Assembly: GCF_004745945.1 (NCBI RefSeq)
Contig: NZ_SRLE01000009.1
Location: 1 to 64,000, forward strand
Reading direction: 5' to 3'
Length of the DNA stretch: 64,000 nt
Source of the DNA: Mangrovimicrobium sediminis
GTDB taxonomy: Bacteria > Pseudomonadota > Gammaproteobacteria > Pseudomonadales > Halieaceae
Shown: one piece after another, positions 47,318 through 56,672 of the stretch
Numbering within the stretch: position 1 is the stretch's first letter
Layout of the letters: each line of letters starts with the position of its first letter
Position numbers and translations under genes: made by a program
Notes under the pieces: model-generated
What the model was told of the DNA's origin: nothing
The model's input: only the letters and a program-made list of their open reading frames with translations
The model's database searches: none

Positions 47318-49162
47318 ATGAGCGATAGCCACACCCCGGCCGGCGCGGCCGGCGCACCCTCCTCCGGCCTCTACGCCTTCGCCGAGTGCGACATGGTCGA
47401 CATGAAAAACGGCACGGTGTTGCTGCTCGACCGCGACAGCGGCCAGCAGCTGCTGGTCGCCCCGCCGGTGGCGCAGAGCATGCGCATGTGCCGCAGTTTC
47501 CGCACGCTGGAAGAGCACACCGGGATACTGACCACGAGCGTCCCGGAACTGGCCGGCCAGCAGGCCGATGTCATGGGTGTACTGGGCATGCTGCGCGACG
47601 CCGGCTTCATGACCAGCGCCGAGAGCGCCTGCGCACGCCTGAACGCCGCGCAGGCGGCGCCGGTCGACCTGCCCGCCACCCGCGTGTTCGTGATTACCTG
47701 CGACCGCCCGGCGGCGGTCGAGCGCCTGCTGGAGTCCATGCTGCGCACCGGCAAGCTCAGCCGTCACGACGCCCTCTACCTGATCGACGATTCCCGCGAC
47801 GCCGGCAATGCCCAGGCCAACCAGGCCGCGGTGGAGAAGTTCAACCTGACTTCCGCGCGCGACATGCACTACTTCGGCGCCGAGCAGACCCGCCAATTCA
47901 TGCAGTCGCTAATCGCCGCCAACCCGGCCGCGGAGGAGGCGATCCGCTTCCTCATCGACCGCGAACGCTGGTCCGGGGCGAAGACTTATGGACTGGCGCG
48001 CAACCTGTGCCTGCTGCTCTCGGTAGGTTACCGCGCCATCGTTCTCGACGACGACGTGTTGTGCAGCGCGCATGCCGCCCCGCACAGCGCCGAGGGCATG
48101 CAGTTCGGCTCCACCACGCGCGAGGTCGAGTTCTACCGCGACGCGCAGGAGGCACTGGCGCGCAACCCGGTGCTGGACTTCGACCCGCTGTCCGGCCACG
48201 CGCAATGCCTGGGACTGAGCCTCGGTCAGGCTGTCGCCCGCCTCGAGCTGGGCCCGGTCACACCGCAACAGTTGCACGGAAGTTCCTCCGCCCTGCTGCG
48301 GCAGTGGAGCGCTGACTCACCGCTGCTGGTGACCCAGAACGGCACGCTGGGCGACCCCGGCTCCCAGGGCACCGAGTGGCTGTTCGAACTGCAGGGCGAG
48401 TCGGCCCGGCGCATGGCAGCGTATCCGGGCGGCATCCAGGGTGCGCTGGCTTCGCGCAGCTACTGGCTGGGTTACCCGCACCCGGGTTTCACCAAGATGG
48501 CGGTGATGTCGCAGGTGACCGGTCTCGACAATTCGCGCCTGCTGCCGCCGTATTTCCCCGCATTTCGCGGCGAAGACTACCTGTTCGGCGCGATGACCGA
48601 GTACCTGCATCCGGAGTCGGCGGTACTCACCTACCCGTGGTGTGTACCGCACCTGCCGCTGGACGCGCGCCCGGCCAACCCGGACCCGGCGCCGCGCGAC
48701 GGCCGCCCCGAGGTCAACTTCGGCAAGTGCGTGACCGACCGCACCGTGTATCGCGCCGGCATCTCTCCCGAAGCCCGCCTGCACAGCCTGGCTGCCCTGG
48801 TCGGGGAGTGCGCCGAAACCGTCGATGTGGACCTCGCGATCATGTTCCGCCGGGAAGCGGCGGAGTTGCAGGCCGATGACATGCTGTTGTACCAGCGCCT
48901 GCTGCAGGACGGCATGCTGCGCCCGCCCCAGTGGCAGGAGTGGCTGCAGGACAGCCTGCAGTCGGTGCAGGCGGCCTCACAACAGGCCGCGGCGCCGGGC
49001 GCACTGCGCAACCTGCCGCAACCGATAGACGACACCGAGGCACTGGCCCGCTTCCGCGAATTCGCCAGTGGCATGGCCGCGGCCCTGGCCCACTGGCCCG
49101 GGATTCGCGCTGCCGCCGTCGCCGCCGGTAGCGCCGCCGAGCCGGGGGCCACTGTCGGCTGA
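47318..49162 (+). CDS. PqqD-like domain fused to a glycosyltransferase-like domain
   Basis: 614 residues, no signal or membrane segment. Residues about 18-105 (LYAFAECDMVDMKNGTVLLL through VMGVLGMLRDAGFM) resemble a winged-helix PqqD/RRE-type domain: two beta strands, then helices ending in an LRDAGF turn. Residues about 118-330 look like a GT-A glycosyltransferase: RVFVITCDRPAAVERLLESM, and a metal-binding acidic motif AIVLDDDVLCSA. The remaining 280 residues are unassigned, with PAFRGEDYLFG resembling a GT acceptor-site acidic motif. It is the first gene of the plus-strand part of the polysaccharide locus and overlaps the next by 1 nt. Domain calls are by pattern and need a profile search. 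Confidence 0.8.
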   Translation: MSDSHTPAGAAGAPSSGLYAFAECDMVDMKNGTVLLLDRDSGQQLLVAPPVAQSMRMCRSFRTLEEHTGILTTSVPELAGQQADVMGVLGMLRDAGFMTSAESACARLNAAQAAPVDLPATRVFVITCDRPAAVERLLESMLRTGKLSRHDALYLIDDSRDAGNAQANQAAVEKFNLTSARDMHYFGAEQTRQFMQSLIAANPAAEEAIRFLIDRERWSGAKTYGLARNLCLLLSVGYRAIVLDDDVLCSAHAAPHSAEGMQFGSTTREVEFYRDAQEALARNPVLDFDPLSGHAQCLGLSLGQAVARLELGPVTPQQLHGSSSALLRQWSADSPLLVTQNGTLGDPGSQGTEWLFELQGESARRMAAYPGGIQGALASRSYWLGYPHPGFTKMAVMSQVTGLDNSRLLPPYFPAFRGEDYLFGAMTEYLHPESAVLTYPWCVPHLPLDARPANPDPAPRDGRPEVNFGKCVTDRTVYRAGISPEARLHSLAALVGECAETVDVDLAIMFRREAAELQADDMLLYQRLLQDGMLRPPQWQEWLQDSLQSVQAASQQAAAPGALRNLPQPIDDTEALARFREFASGMAAALAHWPGIRAAAVAAGSAAEPGATVG

Positions 49163-50451
49163 TGTTCAACGGCGGTGGCAGTCAGGGAAGTACTGCGCCC
49201 ACCGAACCGACTGCGATCGGCAACCTGGCGTTTGCGCGTGCCGCACTGGTGGCCCTGCTCGCCCTGGCCATCTCCGCCGCGGTACTGCTGTCGCTCTACC
49301 CACGGCTGCTCGAGCGCTCCGGGGCGGCACTCGATACCACCCCCGGCGCAGCCGTCGATGCCCGCCCCGGCACAGCGGCGACACCCTGGGCTATCAACGG
49401 CGCCGACCTCATTGTGCGCATGGGCGGCGCCGAACCCGGGGCGGGGGACAGCCTGCACGTCACCCGGCTGGAGGAAGGTGTCGACAGCCGCGCGATCCTC
49501 ACCCGGCGCGTGGCCCTGGACGCAAGGGACTACCCCTACCTCGAGTTCGATATCCGCGGGCGCAACCTGGCGAGCTACTACTACTTTATATGGCGCACGG
49601 CGGACGACCCGGACACGGTGCATCACATCGCCCTGCCCTTTTCCGGCGAGAACAGCTCGGTAAGACTGCTGGCTCAGGACCCGACCTGGCGCGGCTCGGT
49701 GATCGAGGTGGGGCTGGACATCTACGGCGAACTGCGCGACGTCTCGCCGCAAATCCGCCGGCTCACCCTGCTGCCGGCGGCCAACGCCAGCCTGTGGCAG
49801 TCCATCTGGGCGGAGTGGCGGGCGCAGCGCACCTGGACCCAGCGCTCCGCGCACCAGTTGCCGGGCACGCCCACGGAAACCGTGCTCTCGCCGGTGCTGG
49901 GCGCCGCCGCCTGGGCCGGGCTCGCCCTGCTCCTGGCGCTGCTGCTGGCCCGCCTGGTCCGCGCCAGCCTGATAGCCAGCGCCCTGCTCTGCCTGCTGCT
50001 GCCGTGGATCGCGCTGGACCTGCTGTGGCAGGTGAAGCTGTCCAACCAGTTGGAGGAGACGCGTCTGCTGTTCAGCGGCAAGTCGCGGGCCGAAAAACAC
50101 CTGGCCGATATCGACAGCGAGCTGTACAGCTACGCGCAACACCTGCACAGCGAGGTCCTGCCACCACCCGGAGCCAAGGTACACCTGCTCAATGAAGAGG
50201 GCCGGCGCGGCTACCGGCGCCTCAAGTTGCAGTACTACCTGCTGCCGCACAACATCTTCAATTTCGGCAAACACCCGATCCGTGAATCCCTGCGCGAGGG
50301 CGATTACCTGATCGTGCTGGACGAGGTGCCCGGCCTGCGCTTCGACCGCGGGCGGGGCGAGCTGCGCTGGGGCGACCAGGCCTTGCCGGTAGTGCGCGTG
50401 GACCGACGGGCGCCGGGCAGCGTGTACCGCTACCGTGGGGAGACGCCATGA
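49162..50451 (+). CDS. Membrane protein of unknown function in polysaccharide locus
   Basis: 429 residues. One N-terminal membrane segment (about 26-46), a periplasmic beta-rich domain (about 70-215, YPYLEFDIRGRNLASYYYFI resembles a carbohydrate-binding-type fold), two further membrane helices (about 245-290), then a cytoplasmic or periplasmic C-terminal part. I do not recognise the family. It starts on the last base of the preceding gene and overlaps the following one by 4 nt, so it very likely works with both. Confidence 0.82.
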   Translation: MFNGGGSQGSTAPTEPTAIGNLAFARAALVALLALAISAAVLLSLYPRLLERSGAALDTTPGAAVDARPGTAATPWAINGADLIVRMGGAEPGAGDSLHVTRLEEGVDSRAILTRRVALDARDYPYLEFDIRGRNLASYYYFIWRTADDPDTVHHIALPFSGENSSVRLLAQDPTWRGSVIEVGLDIYGELRDVSPQIRRLTLLPAANASLWQSIWAEWRAQRTWTQRSAHQLPGTPTETVLSPVLGAAAWAGLALLLALLLARLVRASLIASALLCLLLPWIALDLLWQVKLSNQLEETRLLFSGKSRAEKHLADIDSELYSYAQHLHSEVLPPPGAKVHLLNEEGRRGYRRLKLQYYLLPHNIFNFGKHPIRESLREGDYLIVLDEVPGLRFDRGRGELRWGDQALPVVRVDRRAPGSVYRYRGETP

Positions 50452-51881
50452 GCGCGCTACTCGGGGCCCTGCTCGCCATCGCCCTGCCCTGGCTGGTGGG
50501 CGGCGTGTGGGTCTACTGGCTGCTCGGGCGCTACGCCCGCTACAACACCTTCGTAGTGCTGGGCCACGGCTACCTGCTCGGTGTTTTCCTCGCCACCGCG
50601 GCACTGCGCGCCTGGGGGCTCACCGGCCTCGCGCTCAATTTCTGGGGGCCGGCAAGCGCGCTGGCGCTACTGGGATTCGCCGGGGCAGCCCTCGCCTGGC
50701 GCCGGCCGGTATTGCAGCCCCCGGCACCGGCGCGCGCAGCGCTCCCCGGCTGGCAGTTGGGGCTGGCGGCGCTGTTGTTGCTGTTGCTCGCCTGGCGCTA
50801 TCTCACCATCGGCGAGGAACTGCTGCTGCGCCCGCTGTATCCCTGGGATGCCTGGATGAACTGGTCGCCCAAGGCCATCGTCTGGTTCCACTACCGCGAG
50901 TTCACCCCTTTCGTCAGCCCCAACGACTGGCTGCTCCTGCCGCCGGAAGACCGCGCCTATACCCTGGGTGCGTTCAACGCCTGGAAATACCCGGTCGGCG
51001 TACCGCTGCTGGAACTGTGGGGTATGCTTGCGGTGGGCAGCAGCGACAGCAGCCTGGTCTTCCTGCCCTGGGTCGCCGTCGCCCTGGCGCTGGCCGCGAT
51101 ACTCTATGGTCACCTGCGCCTGGCCGGTGCGGCGTTGCCGCTGGCGGTGCTGGGCGTCTACCTGCTGTTCAGCCAGCCCTTCGTCAACGTACACTCGGCA
51201 CTGGCCGGTTACGCCGACCTGTGGGTGGCAGCCACCTTCGCCGCCGCGGTGTTTGCGCTGACCGAGTGGGAGGAGCGCCGCTCGCTGGTCTACGCCGGCC
51301 TGGCACTCGCCTACGCCGCCTTCTGTGCCCAGCTCAAGATCCCGGGCATCATTCTCGCCGGCATGATCATCGCGCTGCTGGTCGCGATACGCCTGGACTG
51401 GCGCCGCCTGCTGCTGTTGGCGCTACCGGCGCTCGCCCTGCTGGTCGTGGTACTCACCTGGGGTATCCACCTGCAGATTCCCGGCCTGGGCCCGCTGACC
51501 CTGTCCGCGCAGCAGGTGACCATTCCCGCCGTCGGCGACTTTCGCATCGAGTTCCACCCGGTGCAGGACGCCCTGCTGCGCGCCAACTTCCTGATGATCA
51601 ACTGGCACCTGCTGTGGTACGTCACGGCCGCGGCGCTGGTGCTCAGCCTGCTGCGGCCGCGCCTGCTGCGCGCCACCCTCGGCAGCTGGCTGGCGCTGGT
51701 GCTGTGCGTCGCGTTCCTGCTGTTCGTCTACTTCTTCACCGGGCGCTACCGCTTCGCCCTGGACTACTCGCAGGTCAATCGCGCCTTCCTCTACGCCGCC
51801 CCGCTCGCGGTATTTTTCGTCTGCCGCCTGCTGGGGCGACTGGAAAACACGCCGGCCAAACCGGCGGATCGCGCGGGGTAA
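50448..51881 (+). CDS. Multi-pass membrane protein, GT-C glycosyltransferase-like
   Basis: 477 residues with about 11-12 predicted membrane helices. The first large loop carries LYPWDAWMNWSPKAIVWFHY and EDRAYTLGAFNAWKYPVGVP; acidic residues in such a loop are typical of lipid-linked-sugar-dependent GT-C enzymes (ArnT/PMT-like). No characterised subfamily is recognised. Translation is coupled to the preceding gene (ATGA overlap); a sulfotransferase gene follows 3 bp later. Confidence 0.8.
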   Translation: MSALLGALLAIALPWLVGGVWVYWLLGRYARYNTFVVLGHGYLLGVFLATAALRAWGLTGLALNFWGPASALALLGFAGAALAWRRPVLQPPAPARAALPGWQLGLAALLLLLLAWRYLTIGEELLLRPLYPWDAWMNWSPKAIVWFHYREFTPFVSPNDWLLLPPEDRAYTLGAFNAWKYPVGVPLLELWGMLAVGSSDSSLVFLPWVAVALALAAILYGHLRLAGAALPLAVLGVYLLFSQPFVNVHSALAGYADLWVAATFAAAVFALTEWEERRSLVYAGLALAYAAFCAQLKIPGIILAGMIIALLVAIRLDWRRLLLLALPALALLVVVLTWGIHLQIPGLGPLTLSAQQVTIPAVGDFRIEFHPVQDALLRANFLMINWHLLWYVTAAALVLSLLRPRLLRATLGSWLALVLCVAFLLFVYFFTGRYRFALDYSQVNRAFLYAAPLAVFFVCRLLGRLENTPAKPADRAG

Positions 51882-51884
51882 ACC

Positions 51885-53051
51885 ATGGGCGACACGCGCA
51901 CCCTGACCCTGCACATCGGCAACCACAAGACCGGGACCTCCGCGATCCAGCGCAGCCTGTTCCGCGACCGCCAGCAGCTGTCTGAACACGGCGTCACTCT
52001 GTTCTGCACTTCGCCGGAGGGCGATACCCTGAGCTCTGGAAATGCCTCGCCCTGGATCGGATTTCGTCCTGCGGCGGGCACACGCATCGCCGGCGTACCG
52101 CGGCGCGACCTGCCCGCGGCGCTTGCCCGGGAACCCGGGGACGTACTGATGTCAGCGGAGACCTTTGCCTGGGTGTTCGACGCCGGCCAGTTGCGCGAGC
52201 TGTACCGGGCGCTGTCGGCACATTTTTCCCGCGTGCGCGTCATCGCCTACCTGCGCCGGCAGGACCAGCAGGCGGTCTCCCAGTACCAGCAGGCCAGCCG
52301 CCGCGACGCCATCGTCGCCGCGACCTACTACGGCGGCGGCAATCGCGCCCTGCCCGTGTATGGCCCGCACCTGCACGCCTACCTGGATTACGCGCAGCGC
52401 ATGCAACTGTGGGCGGACAGCTTCGGCCACGAAAACCTGTGCCTGCGGCTGTTCCAGCCCGACGCCCTGCACGCGGGCGATGTGGTACAGGATTTCTACC
52501 GCGCGGCCGGACTGCCGCTGCCCGGCGCTGCACAGCGGGTCAATGAATCCACCGGCTTCGAGCGCACCAAGCTCGGCCACCTGCTCAGCGAGCAGGAATT
52601 CGAACCGGGCACGCGGACGGTACTCGCCCGCTACCTGGACGACAGCGGCAAGTTGCTGCCCTCGCGCGCCCAGGCACAGGCGTTCTACGACAGGTTCCGC
52701 CAGGGCAACACGGTACTTCACGAGCGCTACGGCCTCGGCAGTGCGCCGGCCGCATTCACCGAGGATTTCTCCGCCTACCCGGAGGACGCGGCCGACCTCT
52801 GGAACGAGGACTCCGCCAACGCCGCGCTGCGCCACCTGCTGCGCGGGGTGCGCGAGCTGCCCCTGCTCGACAGCGAGGAGCTCGCGGCGATCCAGCGGGC
52901 CGCCGGCCTGCTGGCGCAGACCGACCCCGGACTGGCCCGGCAACTGACGGCCATTGCCGCTGAGTACGATTCGCGCGCGGTGCCCGAAGCACCACTCTCG
53001 CGGCGGCTGCACAGCGGACTGCGCCGCTGGTGGCGCCGCCTGTATCGCTGA
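51885..53051 (+). CDS. Sulfotransferase-family protein (A)
   Basis: 388 residues. The PAPS 5'-phosphosulfate loop is HIGNHKTGTSAIQRSLF (about 10-26), and the 3'-phosphate region is RVIAYLRRQDQQAVSQYQQ (about 115-135). Probably transfers sulfate from PAPS to a sugar hydroxyl on the glycan made by this locus. It is a clear paralogue of the protein at 58523-59746: compare KLLPSRAQAQAFYDRF with KLLPGRAEAQAFYAPF, and FTEDFSAYP with FTDDFSHYP. Acceptor unknown. It is the last gene of the plus-strand run and is convergent with the GT14 gene. Confidence 0.87.
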   Translation: MGDTRTLTLHIGNHKTGTSAIQRSLFRDRQQLSEHGVTLFCTSPEGDTLSSGNASPWIGFRPAAGTRIAGVPRRDLPAALAREPGDVLMSAETFAWVFDAGQLRELYRALSAHFSRVRVIAYLRRQDQQAVSQYQQASRRDAIVAATYYGGGNRALPVYGPHLHAYLDYAQRMQLWADSFGHENLCLRLFQPDALHAGDVVQDFYRAAGLPLPGAAQRVNESTGFERTKLGHLLSEQEFEPGTRTVLARYLDDSGKLLPSRAQAQAFYDRFRQGNTVLHERYGLGSAPAAFTEDFSAYPEDAADLWNEDSANAALRHLLRGVRELPLLDSEELAAIQRAAGLLAQTDPGLARQLTAIAAEYDSRAVPEAPLSRRLHSGLRRWWRRLYR

Positions 53052-53057
53052 AGCGAC

Positions 53058-54665
53058 TCAGGGCGTCAGCAGGCCGGGCGACCAGTTCTCCAGTTCACCC
53101 TCGCCCACCAGTACCGTGGCGCAGGCGCTCCCGACCAGTTGGGCATGCAGCCAGCGCAACAGGCGCAGGCGATCGGCACTGGTGTCGTGCAGCGTGGCCT
53201 GGCGCGCATACTCCACCAGCGATGCGCTGCCGTCCTTCGCCGGCGGGCCAGCGCAGTCCGGCAACAGCGAAAGGACGTCCGCGGGCGCCGGCAGCGTCGG
53301 GTCGGCGCGCCAATGCTGATCGAGAATAAGCGTGCATGCGGGGTCTCGCGACAGCTCCCGGAGCATTTCCCGACCGGCGGTGTCCCGCTCGGGGTTGAGC
53401 AGAAAGCCGGGCAACTCCCCCTCGCTGGAAGACAGTACCTGGCGCAGGAAGCCGCGTCGGTCCGCATCGCGTTGTGCCAGGGACAGTACACGGCTCACCG
53501 CCGGCGCATTGATGTCATCCACCACCGACTGCCAGCTGTTGCCCAGCAGGTGCCCATGGCAGGCGTACCCCGGCAGGGCGTTGCAGCGCCGTTGCAGGGC
53601 ACGGGAACGACCCTCGTCGCAGGACACCACCACGAAGTAACGGCCGTTGCGCCGCAACCTGCAGCGCGGGCGTGAGCGGCGCGCGCTCACCGGCGTACCG
53701 AAAAACTGCAAGGTCTTCAGTGCCAGGTCGTCGCGGGGAAACGGTATCGGGGCCGCTCCGTGCGCGTCGTCCAGCCGGCTGATAAAGGCGGGCACATCCA
53801 TGGCCGCTACTGCCGCCAGGCTGGATTGCAGTGACGTCGCCCAGGGGGAGATCTTGCGCCCGAAAAAACGCGCAGAGCAAATCAACTGGGCAAAGTTGTC
53901 GTCGTAGTAAACCCGCGGCATCCCCATCGGGTCGAAGTCGTAATGGGTCAGGCCGTGTCCGCGAATCGCATCGCGATCGTCTACCAGCGCGTACACCAGG
54001 GTCTGGAAAAACAACTCGTCCGGCACCCAGGTGCGACCAAAGAACTTTTCGAGACGGCGTTCCTCGTGGTAGTCGAGGATACGGCACAGGGTCGGCCAGC
54101 TGAGCGTCCACCACTGGGAGCCCATGCGCGGCGCCAGCCCGTCCGGCATCTGCCGCTTGATGCCCAGCGCGTGCTGGGCGCGGATGGCGAGGTCGAACAG
54201 GTGCGGCGATTTGCGCCAGTTGACGAAGTGGTAATAGCGCCAGCGCTCCTGCTGGTAACCGCCCTTCACCCACAGGTTGTAGCCCGGGTCCACACACTCG
54301 ATAAATTCGCTGCCGCGGTTGTCGGCGAGAAACTGATCGAGCAGCGCGATCGGCTTGGTCGGCATGCAGGCGCCGCTGAGCAGGGTCACGTAGTCGAATG
54401 CCTCGCCGGTCTCGCGCAGGCACTGCAGGGCGTTGAGCGTCGCCTGCACGATGGACCACTCGCCCCAGACCACTGCCACCGGGTCCGCCAGCAGCAGCTT
54501 CGGATGCCGGTCCGCGAACTCCAGCAGCGCGCGTGGCGGCGCCCCCGGAGAGGCCGCGCGATCGAAATGCACGGCGACATGGCTGCCATCGCGCAGCAAA
54601 CTACCCAGCAGGGCGAACAGCCCGCTGTTGCACTGGTGTGCGATGACCACGTACGCCTTGTTCAC
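53058..54665 (-). CDS. GT14-type glycosyltransferase with extra C-terminal domain
   Basis: 535 residues. The N-terminal about 300 resemble the core-2/I-branching N-acetylglucosaminyltransferase or xylosyltransferase family (GT14): KAYVVIAHQCNSGLFALLGS, VAVHFDRAAS, YVTLLSGACMPTKP, GSQWWTLSW and TWVPDELFFQTLVY. The C-terminal about 200 residues (from NGRYFVVVSCDEGRSRAL) form a second region that resembles the additional domain seen on some bacterial GT14 proteins; I cannot assign a function. Last gene of the long minus-strand run. Confidence 0.85.
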   Translation of the reverse strand: MNKAYVVIAHQCNSGLFALLGSLLRDGSHVAVHFDRAASPGAPPRALLEFADRHPKLLLADPVAVVWGEWSIVQATLNALQCLRETGEAFDYVTLLSGACMPTKPIALLDQFLADNRGSEFIECVDPGYNLWVKGGYQQERWRYYHFVNWRKSPHLFDLAIRAQHALGIKRQMPDGLAPRMGSQWWTLSWPTLCRILDYHEERRLEKFFGRTWVPDELFFQTLVYALVDDRDAIRGHGLTHYDFDPMGMPRVYYDDNFAQLICSARFFGRKISPWATSLQSSLAAVAAMDVPAFISRLDDAHGAAPIPFPRDDLALKTLQFFGTPVSARRSRPRCRLRRNGRYFVVVSCDEGRSRALQRRCNALPGYACHGHLLGNSWQSVVDDINAPAVSRVLSLAQRDADRRGFLRQVLSSSEGELPGFLLNPERDTAGREMLRELSRDPACTLILDQHWRADPTLPAPADVLSLLPDCAGPPAKDGSASLVEYARQATLHDTSADRLRLLRWLHAQLVGSACATVLVGEGELENWSPGLLTP

Positions 54666-54666
54666 G

Positions 54667-55704
54667 TCACTTCCACCAGGGGCCGGGATTCATCAGCCGC
54701 AACTCCACCAGTTGCTCCCAGCCCGAGTAGCGCTGCGACACATCGGCGTCGTACAGCCGCTCACGGCTACTCACCGCGCTGGCGTACTTCCGGTACTCGG
54801 CGGAGTTGTTGTAATGCTGCTTGCGATGCATTTCCTCGCGCACCTTGTCGACAATCGCCGATATGAACTTGAAGTGCAGTACACAGCCGGTGATGTCATC
54901 GTCCTCGTACACCTTGTTCGGCCGGCGCGGGGCCAGGTTGTGCATTGACGAGACGAAGTAATAGTGGGGTTTCCAGCGCACGAAACTGAGCTTGTTCAGG
55001 GCCGGCGGCTCGCCGTCTCCGGACCCGTAGAACTGCCGCGCACGCACCCCACCCTTGACGTGCAGGTTGTGCCAGTAGCTCTTGTCCGTGCCCCGATACC
55101 CATGAGCATCGAACCACGGGCAGACCTCCCAGGGCACGTCGCCGGAACGATACTCGCCGGAGTCGATGTAATCGCTGTACAGGTCCAGCATGAGTGTAAA
55201 CATCGACGAGCGCCGTCGGCCGGCGAGCATCGCGCCGAGTTCGTCCAGCGAACGGCTGGTGTAGTGGGGGTAAACCAGGAGTTCGTCCGGATCGCAGACC
55301 ACGCACCAGTGGCCGTGGGCGTAGCGGTGCAGCAGGCCGTTGAGCCAGTGCATGCCAGACGCGGCCTCCTTGTAGGAAGCTTCGGTGTACCACACGGAGA
55401 CATCCGGCATGCCACTGACATACTCGCGAAAGCCGTCGCTCGACCCATTGTCCACGAAACAGAAGTGATCGACGCCGAGCGCGCGGTAGTGCTCGAGGAA
55501 ATAGGGAATACGCAACTGCTCGTTGCGCAGGGTACTGAACAACAGGACGTCCCCGGGGGCGATCGCCGCGGTGTTGTCCTGCACACACTCCAGGTCGCGC
55601 ACGCGGCGCGCGGCGGCGAAGGCGAACATGGCCAGATGCTTGAGCACGCCCAGCTTTGTCTTTAGCGAGCGCGCCTGTTCTCTCGGTTTTGAATGTCGCG
55701 TCAT
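54667..55704 (-). CDS. Glycosyltransferase, GT2-like (PF13704-type)
   Basis: 345 residues. GT-A fold of the Glyco_tranf_2_4 type: FSTLRNEQLRIPYFLEHYRA, FCFVDNGSSDGFREY, and the metal-binding CDPDELLVYPHY. A GT2-like nucleotide-sugar site is clear but the donor and acceptor are not. The gap to the GT14 gene is 1 bp. No membrane segment. Confidence 0.88.
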   Translation of the reverse strand: MTRHSKPREQARSLKTKLGVLKHLAMFAFAAARRVRDLECVQDNTAAIAPGDVLLFSTLRNEQLRIPYFLEHYRALGVDHFCFVDNGSSDGFREYVSGMPDVSVWYTEASYKEAASGMHWLNGLLHRYAHGHWCVVCDPDELLVYPHYTSRSLDELGAMLAGRRRSSMFTLMLDLYSDYIDSGEYRSGDVPWEVCPWFDAHGYRGTDKSYWHNLHVKGGVRARQFYGSGDGEPPALNKLSFVRWKPHYYFVSSMHNLAPRRPNKVYEDDDITGCVLHFKFISAIVDKVREEMHRKQHYNNSAEYRKYASAVSSRERLYDADVSQRYSGWEQLVELRLMNPGPWWK

Positions 55705-55730
55705 GCCTGCCTGTTACCGCTGCGAGTGCA

Positions 55731-56588
55731 TCAAAAGGGGCGAATCGTACGCGTAGACCGCGCCTCGAGGAACCCGGCCACCTCGTCGTAATTGGCGATC
55801 TTGGCGGCCAGGGTACCCGGGTTCTGCCGCACCAGGGTGTCTGGCAGCGCGGACAGGGCCTGACCGGGACAGATGAAATCGATCACCCGGTTGACCGCCT
55901 CCAGGTCGTCCAGTTCAGCATAGTCGATACGCACGAAGGCCTGGCCGCTGGCTTCGAGTCGGCCGCAGATATTGCTGTAGTAGGTGGCCCGCTCCTGCGC
56001 GAACGCGAGATAGTCGACCGGGTTGAATTCAATCTGCGTCACCTTGCGGTCAGCGGAGTCGAGCAGCACCCACTGCCGGGTGGCGCGCGCCAGTTCCAGC
56101 GAGACATAGGCCTCCAACGGGTCGCGGGTGAGTACGACCTTGCGCGCCTGCCGGTTGCGCATGACGCGCCTCCAGGCCCAGGCACCGTGACCATCGAACA
56201 GACGAAACACCAGCTCGCGGTTTCCCGCCTCGGCGAGCAGGCGGTTGAAGAAAGCGATACGGTCGCGGTCACGCGCCTGGACGTCGTCCCGGCGATAGCC
56301 GCCAAAACCGCCCTCTTCCATATCGGGGCGATCCACTCCGACGAATACCGGATTGAACAACTCCCCAAGGCACACAATGCCCGGACACTGGTTGAGATAG
56401 GACTGCAGCAGGTTGGAGCCAGTGCGCATGCCGGCGAGGATACAGGCATAGCGCCCGGTCTTCAGCTGGTCCTCGGCACTTAACCACTCTCGCCAGAGCA
56501 AGGCTTGTTCTCCGTTCCCGTTATTGTTTTTCGGCGGTGTGGCCTGCGCCGCCCACACCCCGGCGCAGGGTCGCGGCCATGGTAGCAC
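55731..56588 (-). CDS. Sulfotransferase-family protein (B), Stf0-like
   Basis: 285 residues with the 5'-PSB-like loop ILAGMRTGSNLLQSYLNQ (about 50-67) and 3'-phosphate segment KVVLTRDPLEAYVSLELA. The GMRTGSNLL loop is of the Stf0/trehalose-type or general Sulfotransfer_3 kind, different from the KTGTS group in this locus. The frame opens at GTG 56588; the first 35-40 residues look unconserved, and a downstream TTG could be the true start. Confidence 0.82.
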   Translation of the reverse strand: MLPWPRPCAGVWAAQATPPKNNNGNGEQALLWREWLSAEDQLKTGRYACILAGMRTGSNLLQSYLNQCPGIVCLGELFNPVFVGVDRPDMEEGGFGGYRRDDVQARDRDRIAFFNRLLAEAGNRELVFRLFDGHGAWAWRRVMRNRQARKVVLTRDPLEAYVSLELARATRQWVLLDSADRKVTQIEFNPVDYLAFAQERATYYSNICGRLEASGQAFVRIDYAELDDLEAVNRVIDFICPGQALSALPDTLVRQNPGTLAAKIANYDEVAGFLEARSTRTIRPF

Positions 56589-56672
56589 AGGCTGGCTGGC
56601 TGACCGTCCCGGCGGGGGCGCACGCCAGCGGCCTGCCGGCCGGGCGTGAAGTGCGGGCCAAACCCGGTGACA

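Noticed and set aside
53790-53810. Another CATCCATG hairpin near 53795
   Set aside because: It lies inside the GT14 coding region and lacks the core and arms; it is likely chance.
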